A stretch of DNA of 64,000 nucleotides from positions 16,330,080 to 16,394,079 of the forward strand of contig JASSKH010000007.1 of assembly GCA_031763025.1 (NCBI GenBank), in the 5' to 3' direction. The stretch is from Macrocystis pyrifera (taxonomy: Eukaryota; Sar; Phaeophyceae; Laminariales; Laminariaceae). Below, piece after piece: positions 1-10,300 of the stretch. The notes under the pieces are model-generated. The model did no database searches. It was not told the DNA's origin and saw only the letters and a list, made by a program, of their open reading frames with translations. The position numbers and the translations under genes were made by a program. The stretch's first letter is position 1, and each line of letters opens with the position of its first letter.

Positions 1-735
1 TCCGCTGTAGATATATGTCGTACATCAGAAGTAGGGGTTGCACCTGCTAACGTGCTACGAGAAGCTCTCTCTGTTGGACAAAACATGTCGGGTGCAGATT
101 TTTCGTCGTCAAATTATGCCAAATGTCCAGATCGGAACCAGGACACACACGAAAAAATCGAGTACGAAAGGGTTCAAGGGATAGACTGACAAGCCGAGCG
201 TACGGCGACGCTGACCTTGGCCTCGTGTGTCCTACTGATACTGCTGCTGCTGTTTTGCTACTGGAGAAGCTCCGCTGTAGATGTAGTACATCCGTAGTAG
301 TGGTGACACCTCCGACGAGGAGCTCTTTCTGTTGGACAAAAGATATCAGGTGTAGATTTTTCCTTTCAAATGTTGCAAACTTGCCAATTTGGCAAAAATA
401 AATGGCGAAAATGGATTTGCAAGGCCTATTAAAAACTTACCAAATGAACTGGCAAGTCCAAATTTCCATAAACTTGCCAACGAATGGCTTGGGGAATATC
501 CTCAAGAAAACTCGTTAACTTGTCTATTCTAATTTCCCAACCTAAATGCTCAATTCGTTCTTTAAAAAAAACGACCCAAATGCCGGATTACGAGGTGGGA
601 ACCAGGAAGCACACAACAAGATCTAGTAGGTGTACAAAGGGTTCAAGGATTGAGTTACGCCGGCAAGCCGAGCGTGTAGCGACGCTTATCCTGGCCTCGT
701 GTGCCCAACCGCCGCTGCTGCTGCTGTTGCTGCCG
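1..735 (+). repeat. Diverged direct repeats, two interleaved pairs
   Basis: Two families of imperfect direct repeats lie here. The first pair is 1-120 and 271-378; both open with tccgctgtag and share a ctgttggacaaaa block followed by a T-rich stretch. The second pair is about 119-262 and 575-735; both share an 'aaccagga' start, a 'gggttcaagg' block, 'caagccgagcgt' and 'tggcctcgtgtg', and both run into CTG triplets. The copies are clearly diverged, so the duplications are old. Short open frames here (for example 123-401 and 484-927) are rich in trinucleotide-encoded runs and look like no protein I know, so I do not call genes. Confidence 0.6.
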
Positions 736-766
736 CCACCGCCACTTCTGCTGCTGCTGCTGCTCA
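711..766 (+). repeat. CTG/CCG trinucleotide microsatellite
   Basis: This is an impure run of CTG triplets interrupted by TTG, CCG and CCA triplets. On the + strand one frame reads as poly-leucine/proline and on the - strand as poly-serine/glycine. A shorter CTG run at about 238-256 sits at the matching position of the upstream diverged repeat, so the triplet block was present before that duplication. Confidence 0.7.
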
Positions 767-2300
767 CGATTTTTAATCTCGTCAAAATAATGAACCCAAA
801 TGTCACCACGTGGTCACGGATACGTAAGACCGCGGGCTTACATGCTTGTTCGTGTTGGTTCAGCACAATACAGAATGATCTACGTTCGTCCCGCATGATT
901 CATCGTAGATATGAATACTGCAGGTAGTACTGAGGCCGCGCCTTATTACCACCAATTACTAGTATTGTGCATCGTTCTGCGCCCCAACGCGACCGCACGA
1001 GAGGTAACCAGGCAGAATATACAGTGCACAATATCCGGCCACATTTTTGCGCTATACGTTGTGACGCCCTGCCGCAACTTGTGGAATATGCCACTCACTT
1101 TAACCCAACAAAACACAATTTCTGAATTTGTGGTTGCCTTTCTACAATTATCCGTGCTCAAGAACTCTAGAGTAGTTGGCTGTGAAAATTTACTCTGGCC
1201 CAACAGTGCGCATGGGGAGTCATTCAATCATTGTGCTATACGCATTACATACTTGTATTGCGCGGAAGACCCCTGGACATACATACCACAGCAATAACCC
1301 CTCGACATAAATACCACACGGCAAGAATATTCAGTTGACGCACCAACCACCTGCTGCTGCATTACAAATACCATTATTCATTGTACCATATACACTCGAA
1401 ATATCATGATATCTACACGCCCAGGCTGCTGAGAGTATCACCGGACGCAATCACTCTACGCGATCGTTGTCTTGATTACGAGTATCGCAGAAGCTTTTGC
1501 ACGTGCTTGATCATGAGGTCCAATCGTTGCTACCACGCCGCCTTCTGTATTTGCACATGCAACACAACTCGCTCAAGCCATTTCCAAACGCTCACGCCCT
1601 CGGCCCACAAGCGCCGGGGTTAGGGAGATAGCTAACAACCCGTGTCTGCCCATATGAACATACTGGTCGATGTGATGCACGGTGTCTCCACTTCCGCGTT
1701 CGCTGCCTGTCCCACGTACCACGTATCAACCCCATATAAAGCGCTCCACCTCCGACGTTGCTTTGCATTGTTCACCGTTCGCCACCTAGAGATGAATCAA
1801 ATCGAATTCACGAATACCTGGCCCAGCGAGCGACCACTGTTCAAGTGCAAGCCACGGGCCCTGTCTGTCCGCGTGTTCTAACATTCCGTGCAGTATCCAC
1901 TTGGTACTCCCACAAGCGCAATCAACCAAGTAGGGCCAGCTGCTGCTGTCGAAGTGAGTTACGTATTACGGATATGTTACCAGCTAACGAATATGAACCA
2001 TAACGCCTAAGTTGCTTTACAACAACAAACTGCAGATTCTTTGTTGCCGACCCTTAATAATTGTTTCCGTTTAGAGATATGTGCTTCAACGTGACGAGGT
2101 AGAGTTGAACGCGCCCTCCCGGTCGTTGTGTCGGAAGCTAGTTTACCCGGTAAACATGTTCCTGGCAATCGATCGGTCGAAACATCATTTTTGTAAATGT
2201 GCTGTTAACATAAAATAAATATGCTGTACCCTCTTTCGTGTCCTCGCACCGCCATGATGGGGCTCAAAGAGCTTTGGTGTGGTAACTAACACAACCTTCG
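767..2300. other. No recognisable gene
   Basis: The sequence is single-copy, of mixed composition, with only short open frames in all six frames. A TATA-like catataaagcg lies at about 1733 and an AATAAA hexamer at 2214-2219. Neither can be tied to a gene. Upstream exons of the membrane-protein gene at 2334 could be hidden here, but I could not find one. Confidence 0.5.
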
Positions 2301-2333
2301 TCTGTTTTCGCTTCCCTATTTTTGTAATCTCAG
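2301..2333 (+). promoter_or_regulatory. Predicted 3' splice site (intron acceptor)
   Basis: A pyrimidine-rich tract (tctgttttcgcttccct) is followed by tttttgtaatctcag, with the AG at 2332-2333. Directly after it begins the coding frame of the membrane protein. An in-frame TAA at 2325-2327 closes that frame just upstream, so the family-like sequence must start after this AG. The matching donor was not found. A GTAACT at about 2281 would give an intron of only about 53 nt, and I do not rely on it. Confidence 0.6.
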
Positions 2334-3304
2334 TTCACTGAGATCGCTGGAGCAGTCTACCCCGAGGCATACGACGCCTTCCTTTCCAGCATATCAGCCA
2401 TAAACACCAACATCGGGTTTATCCTGTCAACGTTTTGTATCGTTGAAACGGATTTCTACGACAGACTTTTGGTTGCTACACTGGGACCCTTGGTTCTTCT
2501 TTTTTCTATGTTTGGCATGCCCTTAATCTTGGTTTGGTGGAGAAACATTGGCGTCGACGAGCCAACAAGGAGGCGTAACGATTTGTCAGCAGGACTCTTC
2601 ATCTTATTTTTCGTGTATTCCTCAGTCTCTTTCACGATTTTTCAGACCTTTGTCTGCGATGATCTGGACGATGGCAACGCCTACTTACGCGCAGATTACA
2701 GCGTGACGTGCTGGACCGCAAAGCACGACGCATACAGGATGTACGCTATCATCATGCTGTGTGTTTACCCAATCGGTATTCCTGCTGTTTTTGCGTGGTG
2801 GCTCGCTCGCAACCGGCAGCAGTTGACACAACCAAGCAGGGACGGTATTGCGCATCTTCAACAATTCCGCAATCTGTGGGCAGCCTACAAGCCGGCATGC
2901 TATTACTACGAGGTAGTGGAGTGTGTCCGCCGGATTGTGCTCACTGGAGCGGCAGTTTTTGTTTTTTTTCAAATAGCGCGGATCAAATCGCTGTGGTGTT
3001 GCTACTTGCAGTTGTGTTCACGTTTATTTCGGAGTCTCTTTCCCCATTTGAAACCAACTATGACATGTGGCTTTATCGTTGGGGAAATGGAATTGTTCTG
3101 GCAAGCATGTACGTAGCTCTGCTCATGAGGATTGAACTCACGGGACAAAAAAGCCAGAGTTCAATGGGAATGGCGGCTCTGCTGATCGCGGCAAACTTGC
3201 TGATGATCTGCACTGTAGTTGGGCAAGCAGTTCTGTTGGTGAGAAGGCTTTACTTCTCCCAGAGAATGGCATACATTGAAAGCGCTCCCGCTACGTTCGA
3301 TTAG
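2334..3304 (+). pseudogene. Terminal exon of a polytopic membrane protein (stramenopile TRP-like/ephrin-receptor-like family), frameshifted
   Basis: Translation from 2334 gives about 323 residues if one frameshift is bridged. The N-terminal 45 residues hold YPEAYDAF and a DFYDRLLVAT motif. Hydrophobic segments lie near residues 46-68, 85-105 and 136-157, at about 200-210, and as three more in the C-terminal part, about seven in all. Between them are CDDLDDG (about 108-114), YSVTC (about 122-126), EVVECVRR (about 194-201) and an SESLSPFE motif. From memory this order is typical of the C-terminal membrane module of large extracellular-repeat proteins common in brown algae and oomycetes; their function is poorly known. 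The frame moves at the T8 run at about 2961-2968: one T is missing or two are extra. Without correction the protein stops at 3116 with an unrelated tail. The second frame is intact to the TAG at 3302-3304. It is either a real lesion (pseudogene) or a homopolymer sequencing error. The N-terminal exons are not visible, so the gene may also be 5'-truncated. It points toward the inferred telomere. Confidence 0.65.
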
Positions 3305-3474
3305 GGCGCGCGCACGTTTGATAGACTCTTTTGTTGTATTGAATATTGGTGGCACACGATAGTTGAGCGTGTCTTTTCAAAAGGGGCGGGGGGAGGGGGG
3401 CACGTCTTAATCGAACGCAGTCCGAGAATATGGGGTCATGTGCTACTCTCAAACGTATTAATATTTTCAGCGTA

Positions 3475-3480
3475 AATAAA
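3475..3480 (+). terminator. Candidate polyadenylation signal AATAAA
   Basis: AATAAA lies about 170 bp downstream of the membrane-protein stop codon, in an AT-richer stretch. The spacing is reasonable for a 3' UTR. The hexamer is common by chance and no cleavage site is recognisable. Confidence 0.35.
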
Positions 3481-3642
3481 ATTGGGGATGCCACTGACTG
3501 TGGGGTGCTCGACATGACCCTCTCTTCGGCGAAAAGACGCGGCGAGGTACAATACGGCACAAGTGGATTAGTGTTATCAGGGGGAGCGAAAGTTGGATAG
3601 CCTAAATTACATATCGTTTCTGGAAACCACTTGCTCATTTGC

Positions 3643-3658
3643 ATATATATATATATAT
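3643..3658. repeat. (AT)8 microsatellite
   Basis: This is an uninterrupted run of AT dinucleotides in single-copy sequence. It is not repeated elsewhere in the window. Confidence 0.8.
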
Positions 3659-3851
3659 CGTTGTCGGCCATGGAACGGTGCCCAGCGACCCCATCGCTTG
3701 CACAGGCGGTGTGGCGATTCCCAGCTTAACAGCACGTTTCACAATCTCGTCGAGCAGTCGGACGTCGTCAGCCATATGGGTGGTCCCGACGCTCAGCGTT
3801 CTTTGGGGTGTTTTGTGCCTTGAAGCTGTATCCTTATGGTGAGGTCGCGTG

Positions 3852-3874
3852 ACCCACGTTTTGGTAGGGGGGGG
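3852..3874 (+). repeat. Direct repeat next to a G-run, copy 1
   Basis: acccacgttttggtag is followed by eight G. The same string, with ten G, recurs at 4142-4166 about 290 bp downstream, directly after a CCCTAA tract. The DNA between the two copies is not itself duplicated. Confidence 0.7.
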
Positions 3875-4128
3875 TGTACTCGATAGGAGAGATGTACTCG
3901 ATCTCATGCATGGCCGTAGTCGTATGACCATAGACCCTCGCATCCCTACAATGCCGGGACGGAGCATGTCGAGTTTTCACCGACCAGGCAGACATTGTTT
4001 GCACCAAGCGCGAAGCGCCGTGAGGTGTTGGGCTAGTCGCATGAAGGGTGAGCTGCATCCTACTAAGAACCGCTTGTGAGGCGGACTTGCATATGGATGA
4101 CAGCTTCAATGAGTTAGTTTAATTTCCG

Positions 4129-4145
4129 AACCCTAACCCTAACCC
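4129..4145 (-). repeat. Short interstitial telomeric remnant, CCCTAA orientation
   Basis: aaccctaaccctaaccc, nearly three telomeric repeats, is read here as the C-rich strand. This is opposite to the long tracts at 5711 and 38295. It abuts the G-run repeat at 4142-4166. It could be a relic of a telomeric insertion during break repair, or of an inverted old end. Confidence 0.7.
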
Positions 4146-4166
4146 ACGTTTTGGTAGGGGGGGGGG
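4142..4166 (+). repeat. Direct repeat next to a G-run, copy 2
   Basis: This is the second copy of the string at 3852-3874. It overlaps the last bases of the CCCTAA tract and ends in ten G. A partial, inverted-looking C-run plus acgttt occurs at about 4436-4450. Confidence 0.65.
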
Positions 4167-5496
4167 AACCGTCCATCAGTGGAGGTGATAAAAAATTGGA
4201 TTCTCCGAAGGTATATTTCTGTAGGTAGATCGGAATTGCAAAGTCAGTGAGAATATTCAGATTCATGACCATGCCGACGTAATTCAGACGATATTGGGGA
4301 ATGGTGACCAGCATACCCCTAAGGTTGCCGTACGAGGTGTGCGTTATCGTACTCGCAGATGGGTGTAATTGAATGCGGAGTACGGTGCGGCATGAGATGA
4401 AGCTGCTGTATGAGAAAGGAGAAACAAGAGGGTTGCACCCCCCCACGTTTGCTCCTCACACGGATCTGAACATCTCAACTCTCAGCAGTTAATCGTACGA
4501 TATGTTTCAATTGACCTAACGAGCGCCAATTTAACTACTCCCCGATAATCCTAATTTTCATCGGTATTGCTAGAGCTCCCATCACAATGGTTCTGTGCCG
4601 GCCCCTGAAAACTGCCATTGGGGAGTCCCATAAGCGTACACTTGTCAATTTTTAATAGACGGCGCTCAGGTGCATTAGTGACAAAAATGACGATCAACAC
4701 ACCGAGGACATGCCCAATAGTCTGTGGATGGGGTGGTTGGTGAGGACCCCTAGCGAAAACGAGTATTGCTGATTGCCCGTTGCAAAACATAGATACTTCC
4801 ACTTAATTGTGATATTATTGTTCATTGTTTCACCAGGTGGTTTACCCGACGACTATTTATAGAATGAGACCCTTGAGCGTATGTGCTACGGATAATGTGC
4901 ATAGCGAACGTCAAAGGACCTTGTTTCCGGGTATAGGCAAAAACTCAACCCTAAGCACTTCATCCTAGGAAAGTTCATGGGACAATATGTGATGAAAGGT
5001 TCTTCACCGCACCGCGCACGACCGTGCACATATACGTGATGGAAATATCGCTTCGGGCATGAGAACGATGCCGCCCTTGATCCAGTGACGGAACCTCATG
5101 AACAGGACACGTCGAACAGCTCATCAAGGTAAGAGTGGACTAATCGTCCGTGGTGATTTTATTCTCAGTTCTCAAACTCGTCAATGACGATCCCTAGGTA
5201 TCGTTGCAGGAATTTGCTTTCTGCTGAAATATTCAACACGTATTTCTCCATGCTTACTTGGTATTCTCAGAAGCATAAAGGAGGTCTACATGTTCGTGTC
5301 TGTCCGTTTTACGATGATACCCCCCACCTGTACATAGCTCGTGACCCATCGGTTTGTATTTGCTGAATTTCCGTATGCGGTGACACCTAAGTGGATTATA
5401 TCTGATTCAGTGTAATTTCGTGATATATTTATCGACTTTTTCAAACCATCCGTATCGATGCCGCAACGAGATTAACCACCGTGTGGACCAAAATTC
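4167..5496. other. No recognisable gene or repeat
   Basis: The sequence is single-copy within this window, AT-leaning, with scattered stops in all frames. The longest open frames (about 110 codons or fewer) show no motif or composition that I can link to a protein. Confidence 0.5.
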
Positions 5497-5712
5497 ATAA
5501 CATAACTTGCACATCGCCTCAATGGAGAATCCATACATTAATGGTAGATTTTTGTTTGAGGCAAGCTTGCTATGCCCCATACAAACAACTTTCCGAAATT
5601 AAACAGATCTGTCTGATGCGTTTTGCCATCCACTCGGGCGCTGAAGGGTTAGGGTTGTACATCGCCTCACACAAAATCCATACAATCTTGCACACCTCGG
5701 ATAACATAACTT
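5497..5712 (+). repeat. Short direct repeats at the old chromosome-end junction
   Basis: ataacataactt occurs at 5497-5508 and again at 5701-5712, where it runs into the telomeric tract. Between them, an 'acatcgcctca ... atccataca' module occurs at about 5510-5536 and 5659-5686. A short gggttagggtt sits at 5646-5656. The last bases before the tract therefore duplicate sequence 200 bp inside and include a minor telomeric seed. Confidence 0.55.
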
Positions 5713-5812
5713 AGGGTTAGGGTAGGGTTAGGGTTAGGGTTAGGGTTAGGGTTAAGGGTTAGGGTTAGGGTTAGGGTTAGGGTTAGGGTTAGGGTTAGGG
5801 TTAGGGTTAGGG
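5711..5812 (+). repeat. Interstitial telomeric tract (TTAGGG), about 17 repeats
   Basis: The tract is TTAGGG on the + strand with two variant units: a shortened GGGTAGGG near 5721 and a GGGTTAAGGG near 5751. The rest is perfect. It separates single-copy chromosomal DNA on the left from the first macro-unit on the right. The G-rich strand runs 5' to 3' rightward, as at a right-hand chromosome end, so this is probably a former end that was buried when the element was added. Confidence 0.95.
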
Positions 5813-5815
5813 CTC

Positions 5816-5881
5816 TAAGCCTATTTGCAAATAGAACTGAAGGTCGAATATTTAAGACTACGGTCTATTTGAATAGGCTTA
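5816..5881. repeat. Inverted repeat (potential hairpin) abutting the telomeric tract
   Basis: The left arm at 5816-5834 (taagcctatttgcaaatag) and the right arm at 5865-5881 (ctatttgaataggctta) are reverse complements apart from a 2-nt bulge. They enclose a 30-nt loop. The left arm also contains a perfect 14-bp palindrome, ctatttgcaaatag. The structure starts four bases after the last GGG of the tract. A third partial copy of the arm (ttcaaatagg) follows at about 5889. Confidence 0.85.
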
Positions 5882-5935
5882 TGGGCACTTCAAATAGGTG
5901 TTCGCCCCAAAATATACGTTTTCGAGGGCATTTCA

Positions 5936-7050
5936 CACTAAAATCAAGTCATTTCAGAAATCAATACTAAAACCAAGTACAAAATCGTTGACCATACTAA
6001 AATCAAGTCATTTGCGGCCCACAATACTAAAATCAAGTTATTTCAACATGACCATACTAGAATCAAGTCATTTCGACATGACCATACTAAAATCAAGTCA
6101 TTTCAACATGACCATACTAAAATCAAATCATTTCAACATGACAATACTAAAATCAAGTCATTTCAACATGACCATACTAAAATCAAGTCATATCAAAATG
6201 ACCATACCAAAATCAAGTAATTTCAACATGACGATACTAAAATCAAGTCATTTCGACATGATCATACTAAAATCAAGTCATTTCGAAATGACCATACTAA
6301 AATCAAGTCATTTCAACATGACTTTACTAAAATCAAGTCATTTCAAAATGACCATACTAAAATCAAGTCATTTCAACAAGACTTTACTAAAATCAAGTCA
6401 TATCAACATGACCAATAAACTAAAATCAAGTCATTTCGAAATGACCATACTAAAATCAAGTTATTTCGAAATGACCATGCTAAAATCAAGTCATTTCGAA
6501 ATAACCTTACTAAAATCATGTCGTTTCGAAATGACCATACTAAAATCAAGTTATTTCAAAATGACCATACTAAAATCAAGTCATTTCAAAATGACCATAC
6601 TAAAATCAAGTCGTATCAAAATTTCCATACTAAAATCAAGTCATTTCAACATGACCATACTAAAATCAAGTCATTTCAAAATGACCATACTAAAATCAAG
6701 TCATTTCAAAATGACCATACTAAAATCAAGTCATTTCAAAATGACCATACTAAAATCAAGCCATTTCAAAATGACCATGCTAAAATCAAGTCATTTCGAC
6801 ACGACCATACTAAAATCAAGTCATTTCAACATGACCATACTGAAAGCAAGTCATTTCAAGATTACCATACTAAAATCAAGTCATTTCGACATGACCATAC
6901 TAAAATCGAGTTATTTCAAAATGACCATACTAAAATCAAGTCATTTCAAAATGAGCATTCTAAAATCAGGTTATTCCAACATGACCAGACTAAAATCAAG
7001 TCGATAAAATCGAGGTAATTTTGCCGACAATACAAAAATCAAGTAACTCA
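5936..7050 (+). repeat. 30-bp minisatellite array, copy 1 (about 36 units)
   Basis: Head-to-tail units have the consensus 'actaaaatcaagtcatttc' plus about 11 variable bases such as aacatgaccat. The period is 30 bp in nearly all units. Because 30 is divisible by 3, a decapeptide-repeat reading frame stays open from 5898 to 7007, but it begins at a GTG and has no ATG near its start. Copy 1 lacks about 16 bp near 6998 that copy 2 has at its distal end. A few units carry 1-3 extra bases (near 6415). Confidence 0.95.
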
Positions 7051-7124
7051 TTCTATGGTAAGACCCGTACGACCTAACTCAAACTCGAGGCCGGCATTAG
7101 CTGTATACCGCTCGAGCGAGTCAA
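7051..7124 (+). repeat. Boundary motif R (about 75 bp), internal position, copy 1
   Basis: The block runs from ttctatggtaagacccgtac to gagtcaagcac. It recurs at 38217-38293, directly before the second telomeric tract, and at 39597-39672 inside copy 2. R thus flanks the segment 'telomeric tract + hairpin + 30-bp array' on both sides at the second junction. At the first junction only the right-hand R is present. Confidence 0.85.
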
Positions 7125-7385
7125 GCACCCCAGACGACTCGAAGAAAGATACGTGAATTGTTAACGAAATGAAAAGAAAATGACAGCCGTGTGCGATGTC
7201 TCACACCAGAAGCAGTTCCGTTTTACATCCAAACAAAAGCTTTTCAATAGACTTGGGGCCGGATATCCCGGATAGCCCGCCGTGTAGACCACATCCGTTA
7301 TACCATTAGTCCATTCCACTTATGACACCCGAGGATGTGTACCACTAACACCTGATGACCACACTTCGACACCGCAAAACACTAA
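7125..7385. other. Single-copy spacer between minisatellite blocks, copy 1
   Basis: About 260 bp of mixed composition with no repeat unit. Short antisense open frames exist (a 63-codon one in copy 2 at 39745-39936) but a 1-bp difference near 7303 breaks the same frame here. I see no recognisable product. Confidence 0.5.
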
Positions 7386-10300
7386 AACAATTCATTTCGT
7401 GCCCACCATTCTCAAACCAAGTAATTTCAGAACGACCATACTAAAATCAAGTCATCTTTTTCGATCATGACAAAATCGAGTTTTTTATCGATTATACAAA
7501 TATATGAAGTTTTTTTTTCACCATACCAAAACACAATAATTTCGTGCCCACCATACTAAAACCAAGTTATTTCAGATTGGTCATACTAAAACCAAGTCAT
7601 TTTTTCGACCATGACAAAATCGAGTTGATTTTGTCGACAATACAAAAATATCGAGTTTTTTTTTTCGCCATACTAAAACCAAGTCATTTAGTGCCCACTA
7701 TACTAAAACCAAGTAATTTCGATTTGGTAATACTAAAATCAAGATAGTTTTTCGACCATGACGAAATCGTGTTATTTTTGTCGACAACACGAAAATATCG
7801 AGTTTTTTTTCACCACACTAAAACCAAGTCATTTCGTGCCCACCATACTGAAAACAAGTAGTTTCGGATTGGTCATACTAAAATCAAGTCATTTTTTTCG
7901 ACCACGATGAAATCGTGTTATTTTCGTCGTGAAATTAGAAATATCAAGTTGGTTTTCACCATACTAAAACCAAGTCATTTCGTGCCCACCATACTAAAAC
8001 CGAGTAATTTCGGATTGGTCATACTAAAATCAAGTCATTTTTTCGACCACGATGAAATCTTGTTTTTTTGTCGACAATACAAAAATATCAAGTTTTTTTT
8101 CACCGTACTAAAACCAAGTCATTTCGTGCCCACCATACTAAAACCAAGTAATTTCGAAATGGTCATACTAAAATCAAGTCATTTTTTCGACAACCATAAA
8201 ATCGAGGGTTTCTTGACGTCAATACAAAAATATAAAAAAAAAATTCACCATACTAGAACCAAGTGATTTCGAGCCCACCATACTAAAACCAAGTAATTTC
8301 GGATTGGTCATACTAAAATCAAGTCATTTTTTCGACCACGATGAAATCTTGTTTTTGTCGACAATACAAAAATATCAAGTTTTTTTTCACCGTACTAAAA
8401 CCAAGTCATTTCGTGCCCACCATACTAAAACCAAGTAATTTCGAAATGGTCATACTAAAATCAAGTCATTTTTTCGACAACCATAAAATCGAGGGTTTCT
8501 TGACGTCAATACAAAAATATGAAAAAAAAAATCACTATACTAGAACCAAGTGATTTCGAGCCCACCATACTAAAACCAAGTAATTTCGGATTGGTCATAC
8601 TGAAATCAAGTCATTTTTTCGACCACGATGAAATCTTGTTATTTTCGTCGACAGTACAAAAAATATTTAAAAAGAATTCACCATACTAAAACCAAGTCAT
8701 TCCGTGCCCACCATACTAAAAACAAGTAATTTCGGATTGGTCATACTAAAATCAAGTCATTTTTTCGACCACGATGAAATCTTGTTATTTTTGTCGACAA
8801 TACAAAAATATCAAGTTTTTTTTCACCATACTAAACCCAAGTCAATTCGTGCCCACCATACTAAAACTAAGTAATTTCGAATTGGTCATACTGAAATCAA
8901 GTCATTTTTTCGACAACGATAAAATCGAGGTTTTTTTGACGTCAATACAAAAATATGAAAAAAAAATCACCATACTAGAACCAAGTGATTTCGAGCCCAC
9001 CATACTAAAACCAAGTAATTTCAGATTGGTCATACTAAAACCAAGTCATTTTTTCGACCACGATGAAATCTTGTTATTTTTGTCGACAGTACAAAAAATA
9101 TCAAGTTTTTTCCACCATACTAAAACCAAGTCATTTCGTGCCCACCATACTAAAACCAAGTAATTTCGGATTGGTCATACTAAAATCAAGTCATTTTTTT
9201 CGACCACGATCAAATCTTGTTATTTTTGTCGACAATTCAAAAATATCAAGTTTTTTTTCACAATACTAAAACCAAGTGATTTCGTGCCCACCATACTAAA
9301 ACCAAGTAATATCGGATTGGCCATACTAAAATCAAGTCACTTTTTCGACGACGATAAAATCGAGTTATTTTTGTCGACAATACAAAAATATCGAGTTTTT
9401 TTTTCACCATACTAAAACCAAGTCATTTCGTGCCCACAGTACTAAAACCAAGTAATATCAGATTAGTCATACTAAAATCAAGTCCTTTTTTTTGTCCATG
9501 ATAAAAACTTGTTATTTTCGTCGACAATATAAAAATATCAAGTTTTTTTTCACCATACTAAAACCAAGTCATTTCGAGCCCACCATACTAAAACCAAGTA
9601 ATTTCGAATTGGTAATACTAAAATCAAGTCATTTTTTTGACCATGATAAAATCGAGTAGTTTTCGTCGACAATACCAAAATATCATTTTTTTTCACCATA
9701 CTAAAACCAAGTCATTTTGTGCCCACCATACTAAAACCAAGTAATTTCAGAGCAGTCATACTAAAATCAAGTCATTTCTACGACCAGGATAAAATCGAGT
9801 TATTTTTGTCGACAATATTGAAACATCAATTTCTTTTTCACCATACTAAAACCAAGTCATTTCGTGCCCACCATACTAAAACCAAGTAATTTCGAATTGG
9901 TAATACTAAAAATCAAGTCATTTTTTTGACCATGATAAAATCGAGTAGTTTTCGTCGACAATACCAAAATATCATTTTTTTTTTCACCATACTAAAACCA
10001 AGTCATTTTGTGCCCACCATACTAAAACCAAGTAATTTCAGAGCAGTCATACTGAAATCAAGTCATTTTTACGACCAGGATAAAATCGAGTTATTTTTGT
10101 CGACAATATTGAAACATCAAATTCTTTTTCACCATACTAAAACCAAGTCATTTCGTGCCCACCATACTAAAACTAAGTAATTTCAGATCGGTGATACTAA
10201 AATCAAGTCATTTTTGTGACCATGACAAAATCGAGTTATTTTAGTCGACAATTCTGAAATATCAAGTTTTTTTTTCGCCATACTAAAACAAAGTCATTTC

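Noticed and set aside
1620..1960. LTR or promoter around the TATA-like catataaagcg at about 1733
   Set aside because: No second copy of the segment exists in the window, no matching terminal repeat, primer-binding site or polyprotein was seen, and no gene follows at a fitting distance.
5936..7050. CRISPR-like regular 30-bp repeats
   Set aside because: The units abut head to tail and vary at a few positions. There are no unique spacers of constant length, no leader and no cas genes, and the context is eukaryotic. It is a minisatellite.
7544..10180. Several 60-130 codon + strand frames in the 145-bp array
   Set aside because: All encode the same ILKPSHF-type repeats and are cut wherever A-run or T-run lengths change. 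They are repeat by-products.
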